From NCBI GenBank assembly GCA_030760725.1, contig JASWHV010000012.1:41509652-41573651 (forward strand): DNA of 64,000 bases. Reading direction: 5' to 3'. Shown piece after piece: positions 20,202 to 32,700 of the stretch. Both the position numbers and the translations under genes were made by a program. The notes under the pieces were generated by a model. It made no database searches, was not told the DNA's origin, and saw only the letters and a program-made list of their open reading frames with translations. The stretch is from Neostapfia colusana (taxonomy: Eukaryota; Streptophyta; Magnoliopsida; Poales; Poaceae). Position 1 is the first letter of the stretch. Each line of letters opens with the position of its first letter.

Positions 20202-23080
20202 TGTAAAGGTTCCAAAAATATGAATACAAAGAAACTCAAGTTTGATCAAGCATATGGTTTCATGTGTATGAAATATGGGACTTGTTTAAACTTTCACGTG
20301 TGATGATGCACATGAGAGCTCTCTTAACAAAAGTTCAATTATTTAATTGAATGCTTGGAACCAAAAGGGATTTGAACCCAAGGTGGGAAGTTCTCATGTG
20401 TGTGAGAAAGTTAAATTTAGATTTTGGAACAAACTTTGTTCAACTCAAATTTCAAATGAGGGCAACACAATGGATCGCATACTGTTGTGTTAAAACACTC
20501 ATTTGCAGCATCCAAATTTAAAATCAGATTTCATATTTGAATTCCCTAGGTACAAATTAGTGGGTATGCAAAGTTTCATGAATTTTGGAGATGTTTTGCT
20601 ACCCATTTTTCCAAAAGGACTTACAAAGAATTCAAATACACATTTGAATTTGGATGAAATTTTCCCAAATATCCAAATGCAGTTCAGATTTCAACTCCAA
20701 ACAATTGAATTGGTCATTTGCCAAATTTTGGAGATATTTTGGAGAGATAAGGGGGAGAGGAGGACCCAATTGTCATATGCCCAAAAGATCTATGTGTTTG
20801 GTCTCTGTTTTTCTTCTCTCACTCGAGCAGAGCCGCAGCTTCACCGTGCGACACCGAGGTCACCGAGAACCACCTCCTCTCTGATTTCTCTCGCTCTGGC
20901 AACCTACTCGCTGCTGTTCACAGTTCAAGCCATGCTCAGCTTCGCCACAACACCGAGGCATCGTCTCTATCCTCTCTCGTACGCAAGAACTGAACAGAGA
21001 AGCCGCCGCCTCTCCGGACTCGATCGGGAGCCGGTTTCTCCTCATGTGCAAAGCCTCAGAGAGTGGCAAAACGGCACTGAGGACTCACCTTCGTCCTCCT
21101 CGACGCATCACCGAGTGAACTCAGCCTCCCTACACCGAGAACCAAGGGTTTCCGCCACGGACGAAAGCAAAAGCGGCAAGGAGCTCTCTTGGACAGCCTC
21201 ACCCGTAGCTTCTCACGCCCGAGCAGGAGTGCCTTCGGACGTGCCAAGACTCCACGCTGCTCACCTCCGAAGCTCAAGTCCAACTGTGGATCATCGCCGG
21301 CGGGATTTCAGTTTTTGTCCTGATCGGTGCAAAACGACCCGCGGGTAAGGAACTTCGAAATTCCAGATTGATTCTTTCTTAGAGACCACCACATTGCACT
21401 CACACGAGCTAGACTTGCTTAGCCACAATTTCTCTTTGGAACCCTAGCATGAAACCCACTGTTGATGGCATATTTTGAACTTTTCCGACGGCGACAGTGG
21501 CAGGAAGCATCGGGCGCACATGAAAGCTACCTTGGAGCCCTTCCCGAGCCCTTGTGCGACCATGTCAACCTTCTCTAGCAACCACCGGTGCTCTAGGGAT
21601 TGGAAACCGAAGTTTTGAGGGTTTAGGTTGTCGGGTTGGCGCCGCTGAAGTTTCACCGAGCCGCCGCACTGTCGCGAGCTAGGTTAGAGCCGGCGACAGT
21701 GTGGGGAAAGCTCACCAACGTGTTCAGAATGTGGAATAAGAGGCTAACGGCAAGTGGGAGCTCGGGAGATGGCCGGGGAGGTGCTTTCCGAGAAGCTCAG
21801 GCAAGATCGGGCGGCGCTGGCGTGCGGGAGCGAGAGGAAGACGAAGACCTGCCGGCCTCACATGTCAGTCGCACGTTTAAACAGGAGTTGGATCCTCTGC
21901 AGCCTCGGATCAGTCTATGGCTACGCAGGAACGACCCTGTGGCCCCTTTTGTTTTGCCCGAGAGAGTGACACGTAGCCCCCTGGACCCACCGTCAGCATT
22001 TGAACTTTTCCCTCGAGTTAATTCAAATTCAGATTTCCTACAAAACATTAGAAGGCCATATCTTTTGCTAGCCAAATTTAGTGATTAAAATTAGGTTAGA
22101 TTCAGATTGAAAAACTCTATTCAAATATGCAACCCAATTTGTATGAAAGTCATTATTTAATTCTGGAAAATTGTTTAAAGCTTTTCAGCAAAAGAATTTT
22201 AGAGGGAGTTTGGTTCATCCAAAAATTCTCAAATTTTGCCATAATATTCTTTAGGATATTATTGAACTTCTGTAACATTCTCAGCTCATTTGGAGTTGAT
22301 TTGATTAGTATAATTGAGATTTCATGTTGCTGTATTCAAATGAATACAGAAACTTTTTCAGATAAATTCCCAAAACCTAAAAATTCAGTTCTGGGCAATT
22401 CTTAGCTCCAAAAATTCTAGTAAAATTCATGCAGGCTCTATGAACTATAATTGAAATTGTAGTTCACTAAGTTTGACATGAACATGTGAGTTACTACAAT
22501 ATTAATTCCTTTTTGCTTAAATGCTTAGGGAATTGTTCTGATTAAACCACTCAATGAAAAGTGCAGATTTTTGGTCCATAACACTTTCTTGTGACAAGGA
22601 AATCACATGAAAATTTTCAGCTAAAGTTGAGCTCTGGATCAGTACTTTTCAATACACTTTGCTTAGGTGAAATCATTCCAATTAGGAAAAGCACTTAGCC
22701 TTGATCATCTTGCTTAACCAAACCCAACCACTAGCACCAGTGTCATTTAAAATTATTAAACAGAGTTCCGGTTTTAAAACTTGTCATTAGATCTTGTTAT
22801 CAAAGGCTTTACAATTAAATACATGTGCATATTCATAACGTGTAGCATCGACTAATTGAAGTGGAGATCAAAGAAGGAGGAAACAAGTGATCAAGCCTCA
22901 AGTGATCATCACTAACTGAATATACATCCTTAGTCACCTGCAAAACAGGTAAGCCCTGATTTGCATTCAAGCGTCACCTGCAAAACAGGTAAGCCCCGGT
23001 TTGCATCCAAGCGTTTTTATAAAGTCTTTCATTTCTAGAGATCATAGCTTTGAATGGATGATTGCATTAGGTCTAGATTG
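20202..23080 (+). repeat. Family-T gypsy LTR, 5' part, plus strand
   Basis: It starts TGTAAAGGTTCC inside the Tat-2 LTR and aligns by eye with the reverse complement of the solo LTR at 24956-29601 (CAAAGAAAC, ATGGGACTT, CACRTGTGATG). It includes a GC-rich block (20830-22000), a GTAAGG donor-like site at 21345 and an ACAG|GTAAGCC donor-like site at 22948, the latter duplicated at 22988. A 281-codon open frame (20503-21348) has no recognisable domain. The right boundary near 23080 is where the sequence switches to the opposite orientation. Confidence 0.6.
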
Positions 23081-24016
23081 GTCTGTCCACGTGAAGCCAC
23101 TCGTCGGCTTTGAGCTAGGTCGCGGCGTAGGAGCTGTTTTCGGGCAAAGGAGGCCGAAGCTCAGTGGTTTAGGCGTCGGGGGAGTGGAGGCTGAGCTCAG
23201 GGTGCTGTTTAGCCGCTCGGGAAAGAGAGGGGCGCGAGCTTCTACTGATTTCCCGATCGAGCCGAGTAGCGGAGGGGGGAAGCTGTTCTGTTCGGCGTCG
23301 CTCGCGAAGAGGAGAAGGCAATTGTGTTTTGCTTCGAACTGGGGAATAGATCATGCTGGGGCACGAGGGTCAGCCGCCTCTGGGCACCCGCGCATGGGAA
23401 AAGGCAGCAGCTGGTGGCGCGGCAAGCTTCTCGGTAGCGCCCGGGTGAAAACAGCTCGTGGGGGTTCAACAGAACTATGCTTACGGTGCAAGTCTCCACT
23501 TTCAGCTCAATGACTGTGGGTCCTAACCCACATTTCCTCCCCAAAATATCTCCTCATGTTGATCTCTCAATTTCCAAAATTCTGAATTTGAAAGGTGGGC
23601 TAGAATTTGAATTCTCCAAATTCAGTTTGAATTTGCATGACAAATTTGAATTTGGTTGGAGTTTGGAAAATGCTTCCATAAGTCCTTATTGGAGCCCACC
23701 CTGAAAATGAAATGTTTGTCCTCCACTTTTTCCCAAATTTCCAACTCTAGGGCTGCATGGTTATTCAATGTTTTGGCCACCATTTGTGTGAACTTTGAAT
23801 TTCAAATCTGATTTTTAAACTTGCATGCAAAGAGGTATTTAAATCCTTATTGGTTCAACACCTTCAAATAAAGATGTGAGCCTCATTTTTGTATGATCAT
23901 CCGTGTATCACTTTGCATGAAGAAAGGTTTTAGCAAGTCCCATTTTTCATGTCTTTACCACACATATGAACTCAAACCATAGTTTTATTCATGTACATGT
24001 TTTGGGACTTTTACAG
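23081..24016 (-). repeat. Family-T gypsy LTR, 5' part, minus strand
   Basis: The minus strand begins at 24016 with TGTAAAAGTCCCAAAA, the family-T LTR start, and runs leftward through an AT-rich block into a GC-rich block. Both family-T fragments therefore have their LTR starts at the outside. No target duplication links 20202 and 24016. The right neighbour is Tek-B LTR sequence starting mid-LTR. Confidence 0.55.
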
Positions 24017-24955
24017 TCACGAGCTCGGTTAGAGCCGACGTCAATGTGGGGAAACCCCCTCAACGTGTCCAGCACACAAAATTAGGGCTGGCGGCGAGTT
24101 GGCGCACAGGAGCTGACCGGACGATCGAGTTCGGTGGTGCTCCGGCGACCTCGGCGGCGCTACCGCGCGGGAGGAGCGAGGTAGACGATGACCGGGGCCG
24201 GGCCCGCTGTCAGTGGGAGGAAACCGGGTGAGTTGATCTTCCGTGGGCTCGGATCAGCTGCGACAGCGCGGGAATTAAATCTGTGGTCCCGTGTGTCATC
24301 GGTTCAGCACACGACACGTGTTTCCTTGGACCCACCGGCAGAAGTTTAAACTTTTCCCCGATTTTCAGATTTAGTTCAAACTTCAAACCCACATAACTTT
24401 AGCTAGGAAACTCCAAATCGAGTGAACCAAATTTTGTTGGATTCAGATCCCTGAGTACTTTCCAACAAATCAAGTTTCACTTTATGAAAATCCTTATTTC
24501 TCCAGAATTAATTCTTCAAATTTAAACTGTTTAGAATTCTAACTAGAAAACCCTTTGGAGGAAAATTCTGAAATTTTGCTAGTATGTTCACCAAAATATC
24601 CCTGAGCCACCATAAAAATTTCAGATCCATTTGAGCTCATTTGATCCACCTAATGGTGTGATTAATAAAACTGTTCCAGAGAAAATGAAAAATGTCCAGA
24701 AACATTTTTTTCAGAAATTCTCTGAACTTGTTTAGCTCATATCTTTAGCTAGGAACCTTCAAAGTATGTGAAACAAACTCCATTAGAACCCTTTGAAAAT
24801 CTAGTTTTCAGAAAGGCATGGTTTGTTCCATAAAAATCCCTAGAACACCCTAGGAGCTCCAATTAATGCCAAGGACATAATTATTTGTGGAGAGCTCAAA
24901 TGAGCTTTGCTGCAAATGAAACTTGGCCATGTCTCTGTTTAGGTTATCCAAACCA
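24017..24955 (+). repeat. Tek-B first LTR, middle part
   Basis: It matches 40047-40960 of the second LTR almost base for base (GAGCTCGGTTAGAGCCGACG, GTGGGGAAACCCCCTC). The first ~1.5 kb of this LTR is missing; family-T sequence abuts at 24016. The last five bases AACCA are the left target duplication of the solo LTR. Confidence 0.8.
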
Positions 24956-27900
24956 TGAGAGGGCCCGACCTCGATCATGGGGCAGTGCCGCCTCGCCCGG
25001 GAATCGCATTGGGTGGTGCCGTGTTATGCGGCACCCAACAGCACACAAATAAGGAACAATGTATTACATAAATCAAAGCGGAAGCTTACAACTGTTCTTT
25101 GTAAATACTTTACATAAAATAGCTACAGCGGAAGTCTATAACCAGCTCACGTTGAATATCTAAGAAGCACTCGAGAAGAGGTCCAGCCCGCGGACTCCTC
25201 TCGCTAGCAACACGAAGACTTGGCAGCGGCTAGGTTCTCCATGTGATACATGACTCGGAAGTTTCCAAGTCTCACCGGACAACCTTCTTTATAGCATCAA
25301 AGTTTACCTGCAAAACCACTTATATAGCAAGAGTGAGCACAGAGGCTCAGCAAGACTTAACCGTCTCTCCTAAGACATGCAACTCTACAAGAAAGTAACC
25401 TACGACTTAAACCTGTCATTTGCGAAAAGACTTGCCTACGAGTTCATCCTTAACTTTCAGATTTTGGCCATAATAGTAGTGACCTTGCACCCAGCAACAT
25501 TGGAACTCCACAATCAAACAAGAAACGCTTCATTCCAATGTTACTTGTCCCAAGATGGAAAATAACTTTAGTTTGCTCTATCTCTACTTCAAACAGGGTT
25601 TTCATGCAACTTAACATAATTATAATAGCAATTATACTTTTGCAAACTGTTTCCACACAAGTTGATTACTACGTCACAACATGGGAGCAAGCGGTACTCA
25701 ATAACCGTGAGGGACGGTGATTCGAATCAAACACTACCCGGATAACTCGACACATACGCCCGCCTCCGAAGAACCAACTCCGGCGTCCTTCATTACGTCG
25801 TATGTGGCAACCTTTCTCAGGACACTAAACTGTAGAACCGGTCGCGCCGTCTCGGGCTCATAGGTCAAACGAGATGATGTGGTATGCCTCTACAATCCAG
25901 TGAACCTGGTACATCGGTTTCCTGGTTCCCATATATCAGTAAGTATCCGGTACACAACTCAATACTTGCTCCTGGACGCGGCACACACATCGTCCTTAAC
26001 TGACACAGGCAGAGCTACTCGACCAAGACCTCGTCTTGTTGCTGCCTAAACCCTCTGCCCGGTCTCATCTTTAGAAATGTAAACTTTAGTTTGCTTCCTT
26101 CCCCAACCACACTTATGATATTCTGAACTATAGCTTGCGAGTAGATTCCAACTACTTGTCTTCTACCGGATTCCCTAGTCTATTTAGCATGGCCTTATTC
26201 TACAGCGATGACACAATTCTACCCTTGACCTCAGGGTTCAATTGTGGTTATGCAAGTGGGGTATAAAACATCTTTGACCTAATGCATATACAAACTTTGA
26301 CCCATAGTAGTGAACAAAGTAAAAACTTTAGAAAACAACTTAAATGCAAACCGGGCCTTGCCTTGGTTTTGCAGGTGACTAAAGTCAGAGATGTATGAAG
26401 TTAGTTTCTGCTGACTTGAAGCTCAATCCCTGCCCTTCTTGCTCCTTGATCCAAGCTCAACTTCTCCTTCTTCACTTTCCACGTTTTATCACTACACGTT
26501 ATGAATAGGCATACATGTTTAATTATAAAACTTTTGCTACTAAGTGCTAAAGACAAGTTTAAAACTGGAACTCTGTTTAAGAATTTAAAATGACACTGGG
26601 GCTGGTGGTTTGGGTGTGTTCAAGCACTATGATCAAGTGATGAGTGGGGTTTTCATCACTTGGGTGGTGATCACCTAATGGGTTGAATAGAACACTACTT
26701 ATCCAGGGCTCCAATGGAACTGGAAATTTTCCTGTGAGTTCCTTGTCACAGGAAAGTCCTCTGAACCAAAATTCAGAATGTTTCACTAAGTAGATCACCC
26801 AGAATAATTCCCTAAGCATTTAGGAAAAAAGGAATTAATTCTGAATAAATTTGCACTTTCACGCAAATTCAAGTGAACTAAAATTCCAAGCATAGTTCAG
26901 AGAGTATTCCTGAATTTTCGTAGGATTTTTGGAGCTAAGAAATGCCCAGAACTGAATTTCCAAGTTTTGGAAATTCTCTGAAAATGTTTCTATATTTATT
27001 TGAATACAGAAACTTGAAACCAGAATTACCCTGACTAAATCAACTCCAAATAAGCTGAAACTTTTACAGGAGTTTCCTAACATCCTAAAGAATATTCTGG
27101 CCAAACTTGGTGAATTTTAGATGAACCAAACTCCCTCTAAAATTCTTTTGCTGAAAAGTTTTAAAGAATTCTCCAGAATTTTCTACTGGTTTTCATGCAA
27201 ATTGGGTTGCATATTTGGATAGGGTTTTTCATCCTGAATCCAACCCAATTTGAATCACTAAATTTGGAGCTTCCTAGCAATAGTTATGAGGTTCTAAAGT
27301 TTGAACTAAATCTCGAATTGAAATTAATTCGGGAAATGTTCAAACTCTGACAGTGGCCCCATCCTACACGTGTCAGCCGCTGGGACTGAGCCACACGGGG
27401 CCACAGACCTTTCCCGCGCAGCCACACTGGATCCAGGGGCCGCAGCGGATCGACAATTTAAAATATCGTCACTGACAAGCGGGGCCCCTGGTCGTCTTCA
27501 ACCTCCGGCTGTTTCCTTTTTCCCGCGCCGCCCCCTCGCCGGAGCCTCGTCGGAGCTCGCCGGACCCAGCTTCCCGGCCGCCTCTCGGCTCGCTACTTGC
27601 CGCCTGGGGGTTTCTAGCTACGAGGAATTCAATGGTGCGGTAATCTCGGGCTGCCGGTGGCCGGAAATCGGTCGGCGACGTGCGCACCCCTCGGTTGCGA
27701 AGGAAAAAGGTTCACTATCCTCTCTAGCTCCTGTGTGCGCAAGATGAGCAGCTCTAATCGAAAATTGAGATTCAATTTCAACAATTCTTACCCGCGGTGA
27801 AGCTTTTCCGACCGAAAGAAGAACTCAAAATTCTCGAGCTATGGTGCACGGATTGCCCTGAATTTTGGAGAGGAGCAGCGCAGAGAGTTGGCGCGCCTTG

Positions 27901-29601
27901 GGGTGCGCTCGTTCGGTCGTGACACTGCCCGGTGTGAGCTGCCCATGAGCGCCCGACGTCGGTTTCCACCGTCTGCACCTCGGCTTCGGCGCTGATTTTC
28001 AAAATACGGCCAAAAGCAGCCCCAAACACCGGAGCTGAACTGGGGAAACTCTTGTGCATACGCTGGCGCTCCTTTTTCATGTTGATAGCTTGAGCAGTCG
28101 GGGAGCGACACCGGCTTAGGATCGCCGAGAGCGCCGGCGGCTCGTTTTTCTCGGGAGGAAGCAGAACTGGGGCTCGGTGTGGTGGTTTGTGACCGACAGA
28201 GTGCTGCGTGGGGGAGATAAGGGCGCGGTGAGACATCAAGCTGGTCTCCAGCACGAGAGGGGGGGTGAGGCGGTGGCTTCGGTGTAGCCGCGGTGTCGCC
28301 CGGTGAGGTGATCTGCGTTCGTGTCTGACCCGAGAGTAAGACTTAGGCAGTAAGTTTTGCTCTCCCCTCTCAATGACAATTGGGGCCCACAGCTCCTCTC
28401 TGCCCCAAAAGATCTCCAAATTTTGACACATTGCAAATTCAGCTATGAGGGATCCAAATTCAAAAAACCATTTGGCCATTTGACAAGTTGTGCCACAGTT
28501 TCAAATTTAAATTCAAATTTGGAATAAATTTACAAGCCCCTTTGATATTCATATCAAAGCACCTCCAAATTTACTCAAAACTTGGCTACCTCATAATTTG
28601 GACCTGAGGAATTCAAATATGCCCTCCGATCCTTGAGTTGGCCATTGCAAATACAACTTTTTAAACAACAGTTTGAATTTCCTCTTTGGAAATGGTCTTC
28701 TTCTCTTTGAAATCAATCCTTTGATTCAAACTGAATATTTAAGTCCTCTTTTGTGATGACCCATCTGAATTTGGGTGAAACACTTTAGTTTGCTCGTAGC
28801 CCATGCTTGATCAATCTTGGTCCCAAACTGAACCTCAAGTTCAGTTTGATTATGCCCCCCTCAAATTTGAATTCGAGGTGATCTCAAGCAAGGCTTTGAA
28901 CAAATGGTATATGAGCTCAAAATCTCTCTAATTTTGGAACTTAAGCTCTTTAATACCTGAGGACTGCAATGGTCATCTCACATATGTGCTTTTGGACCAT
29001 CTGAACATGAATGCTTTGCAAGGGTTCAAAAATGGGGTTTAAATTTCCCTCCCCTCTACTCATAGAGAATGGCACATGAGTTAGACTTTTGGAGTGAAAT
29101 TCTTCTCTAGGTTAGCATGTGTTCAGGATGAGCTAAAGAACATTTTAGCTTTCACCACATGCCCATGTTTGAGTTTATCATTTCATGTGACATAACTCAA
29201 ATCATTCCCTTGCCTGATCATGTTTGAATTCAGCATGAACCCAACATGATCATAATCCATTCCTTTTTAGCTCACCCTCAAATCAGAAAGTTGCCACCAT
29301 AATCTCCTCAATTCAAATGTATGAGGCTCCATGTGTATACAAAAGTTTGGCGGCAATTTGAGCTGAGCCTTTGGGTGTAAAGACCTTATCTTTATTCTTT
29401 CTCATCCACATGTATGATTACACATGAGTTTATCTTCACCTTGGTCCAACTCATTCAAAGGCATGCTTGAACCCATGTGGTTTCACCTCATGCATACCAT
29501 CACATGTGAGAAAGTTTTGTAAGTCCCATTTTTCATGAACCAGAAACACGATGACATTCAATCACACGTTTCTTTGCATTCACGTTTTTGGGACTTTTAC
29601 A
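24956..29601 (-). mobile_element. Solo LTR of family T (Tekay-like), minus strand
   Basis: A 4646-bp LTR has TG at its minus-strand start (29601, TGTAAAAGTCCC) and CA at its minus-strand end (24956). It is flanked by perfect AACCA (24951-24955 and 29602-29606). The interrupted Tek-B sequence resumes exactly. There is no internal domain, so it is a solo LTR. It carries a GC-rich block (27380-28340) and, on the minus strand, a GGGTAAG donor-like site near 27790. Confidence 0.88.
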
Positions 29602-31216
29602 AACCACAGTAAAAATTTCAGAGTCATTGGGCCTGTCTAGCAAGCTTATAGTCTTCAAAAATCCAACTTCCATTCAAATGCATTTAAATTGATACATATA
29701 TGTGTTTATCTCATGTAGTCACTAAGATTGAGGAGGAGCTCGAAGTCTTAGACTTCATCACTCCTGAGAAGCAGCTAGCCTATGACCAACAGCAGCAAGG
29801 CAAGCTCCGGTTTGCATTAACCATTTTTACAAATATTACTGTTTTGAGAACTTACTTTGAGCAACCGCTTTAATTCTTTGCATTAGAGTCTTGTTTGAAA
29901 AGCCAAATGCATAGCCAAGAAAACCCTGGTTGGGCTTAGGTTTGTAAACCTCGATTAGCTACTGGAACACTAACATAGTGTAGGATTTGGTACAAGTCGA
30001 GTAGTTGGAACTGCTCGCGAGAATAGGCTAGAGGCACACTACTCGGGTAAACATAGCAAATGAAACACATGGCAAGAAAAATGAGACCGAGCGGAGAGTA
30101 AGGGCAGCAGGACGTTTTGGCCTGGGTGCCATAGCTCCGCTTGTGTCGATTGAGGACCGAGCCGTGTGCGGGCCTGTTAAACAAGCTAGAACAGTACCGA
30201 AGACCTACCGGATATATGGGAACAGGGAAACCGATGTAACTCGGGTAGCTGGGTGTTGAGGCATAGCTGGTCGTTCAGAGGGTAGGTTGAGAGCTTGAGG
30301 TGTAAATCGGCTGGCGGCACTGCGGATGCACGCTCAGAGACTTCTTGCTCGGGACAATTGGACCGGCTCAACATTTGGCTGACGGGTGAAAGGTGGTTGC
30401 GTACGATGTCTGTGATGGTTGTTGTAGGCAACATCGAGTACGGGCGTACGTGACGAGTTATTCGGGTAACCCTGCAGGTGTAAATCGATTATAATCGACA
30501 TCCCTCGCGGTCAATGAGTACCACTTGTTCACTGTACCGTGACGTAGAAAGAACAGGCTAGATACATGTTAAAAGTTTGCTGATTTGAAAGCTATACATT
30601 GGTTGTTAATGACTTGCTATAGTTTAGAGCTAATTAAAGTTGTTTTCGACCTTGGGCAAAGTAAATGAGAGAAATGCATTTCTTGTTTGATTGCGGCTCT
30701 CTCATGTGCCTTAGTGAGAGGTTCTCCACAACTTGCAGCTAAAACTTGAAAGTAAGGTTCAAATAATTAGTCGAGTCCTTTGCAGCTTATTTACCTCATG
30801 TACCCAGTAAACCCTCATGTAGAAGTTTCATGTATAGGAGAGACGGGTCAGACTTGCTGAGCCATCGTGCTCACTGCTTGTGTTTGAAGCTTTTGCAGGG
30901 TGATATGAGGAAGGGACTCCCGAGGAGGATACGGAACCCCAAGAGGGAAACCCCGTCGAGTGGGAGTCGTGCACGCCACCGTGTTAGTGTGCGTGTGTGC
31001 TGGCGGGGACACGTTCATGGGCTGAACGTGAACTCGGTGCGCAGTCTATGCCCATGAGTGTAGACTGAACTTATTTTGTTGTAATAATGTTTATAAACCC
31101 ATTTATGTAATAAAACTTTTCTTCCGCTTTGTATCTTTGATGTGCATTATCCGGTGCTGTACAACGCAGCACCTCTCAGCGTGATCCTGGCTCAAAGAGG
31201 CCATGGGGCCCTCGCA
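29602..31216 (+). repeat. Tek-B first LTR, 3' part
   Basis: It continues the first LTR after the solo insertion and ends ...GGGGCCCTCGCA at 31216, four bases before the PBS. It matches 40980-42557 and 43359-44388. It contains both exon-like segments described separately. Confidence 0.85.
29719..30987 (+). CDS. Putative spliced acidic ORF in Tek-B first LTR (exons 29719-29799, 30899-30987), damaged
   Basis: The CATGTAG acceptor, an 81-bp exon (..EVLDFITPEKQLAYDQQQ), AAG|GCAAGC donor and 1099-bp intron ending TTTTGCAG are all present. In the second exon the joined frame hits TGA at 30901; the third LTR has TGT at that place (44074-44076) and is open to TAG at 44158-44160. Phase and length match the Tek-A, RE-5 and LTR-X copies. 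In the second LTR the first exon (41095-41175) is open, but the acceptor of the second exon is deleted near 42248. Function unknown. Confidence 0.35.
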
Positions 31217-31219
31217 GCA

Positions 31220-31231
31220 TGGTATCAGAGC
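31220..31231 (+). promoter_or_regulatory. Primer-binding site of Tek-B
   Basis: TGGTATCAGAGC is a full match to the initiator tRNA-Met-type primer site, three bases after the LTR end. Confidence 0.9.
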
Positions 31232-32700
31232 TCGCTTGAGGTTTAACGCACTAAAAAGGTCATCTTTTTCAAAAATTCGGTGAGGAATGAGTTAGTAGCC
31301 CATATAAGGATGTTATTAGTGTATAGAAAGTGGCAATACTAACCTATTTTCTTATGTCAGAAAATCATGCATCTCAGGACGTTTTATGTCTTGGGGGGTG
31401 CAAGTAAGCGCTGTCCACCAGTGTGCAGGTGCTGAAGGGTGGAGCCTCACGGTGGCAGGTAACCCGGCCCGCTTTAATATCCTCTACGACTCTTCATGTC
31501 GTTTGGGGTATTCGAGCAACACCAATCCCTGGCATGCTACGGGCAAGTTTGGGAGACCCCGTCACGTGATCAGTAACGTGAACACGTAGCTCAAGGCATG
31601 TTTGGCTTGAGAACACCCGTGCGGGTGATGACGGACGGGTGTATGAACTGTATTGATACCGGGCTCGGTGTGCAGCCAAGTCTGATGATTGCGTGAGTTA
31701 TTTGCAGGTAGTCTAACCACGAATCGATAGACGAGTAGCATCCGTGTGTGTGAGGGACGTTTAGTGCCACTGAACTAACGAAGCCGGCTAAGTCCAGTAT
31801 AGGTTTTTCTTTGTGAGGAACATAGTACCGACATGAACTGGTGACGCTTCGACGTCACACCCTACTAAATGAGCAACATTATTGTAAAACTTGAATGTTT
31901 TAATCCAGATCACTAAAAATTTGAGGTAACTCCTTCCCTTAATCAGGATGTTCAAAGTTAACAAGTTTTCAACTTATAGGATACTAAGGACAGAGTCCCC
32001 TGTTTTCAGCTGAAATAAGGCTGAAGGTTAGAGGTTGAGTTATTTCGAGGTTGGGGAATATTATACATTTATGGAAATATTTGGAAGAGCTTTACAACTT
32101 TTCTGTGGATGTCCAGAGGTGTTTCATCCCTTGACCAGTCCTAAATTGCAGTAGAGTTGAAACTGTCCAGAAAACAGGGCAGAGCAAACACTCTCTGTAA
32201 ATTGAGCAAAACTTCCTGCATAAAATCCAAAAATAGAAAATGAGGTAGTTCTTAAAATTTTATGAGATGGGTTACATCTTTGTAACAGAAAGTTTTGTCA
32301 AAGTTGGTGTAAAATTAACTGGAATTCTTGGATCAAATCAGTACCTCAAGCAGGGAGGTGCTGTCCAATTTCCTCCAGAAGTTCTGGCAACTTTGACATA
32401 TCATAACTTTTGAACCAGGACAGATCTTAGGCCAAGTAAATAATTTCTGGAAATATATTGAAGTTAAGTTTAACTTTGATATGGAGCTCCAGAATTGGTT
32501 TTGCCTTTAGCATGGTCTAAGTCAGGTTGAAATGGAAACTGGTCAGGGCTGTCATTTTGGGCAGCAGACCAGCAATCAAATTTGTTCTAAGTTTAAGTTG
32601 TGTTTCCAAGTTTTATGAGTTCAATGACATGTTTTATGTTATAACTCAATGATTTACTGTTGAAATAAATATTTGACCTTTTTCAAATATGTGTCTACAG
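31232..32700 (+). other. Tek-B leader with putative intron (donor 31404, acceptor 32700)
   Basis: This is a non-coding leader homologous to the Tek-A leader (shared GTTTAGTGCCAC and TTCTTTGTGAGGA blocks). CAA|GTAAGC at 31404 is donor-like and corresponds to CTG|GTAAGT in Tek-A. TGTCTACAG ends at 32700, immediately before an ATG. No ORF of note. Confidence 0.5.

Noticed and set aside
20503..21348. 281-codon ORF as a host gene
   Set aside because: It lies fully within a family-T LTR, starts in AT-rich LTR sequence, has no recognisable domain, and equivalent frames are not open in other copies.
27778..28479. 233-codon ORF in the solo LTR
   Set aside because: It is on the transcribed strand of the LTR, but I find no conserved counterpart in the plus-strand family-T copy and no domain; possibly part of an exon but not supportable.
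31220..31231. tRNA gene fragment
   Set aside because: TGGTATCAGAGC sites (also 14368, 42562, 49631, 57425) are primer-binding sites next to LTR ends; no cloverleaf is present.
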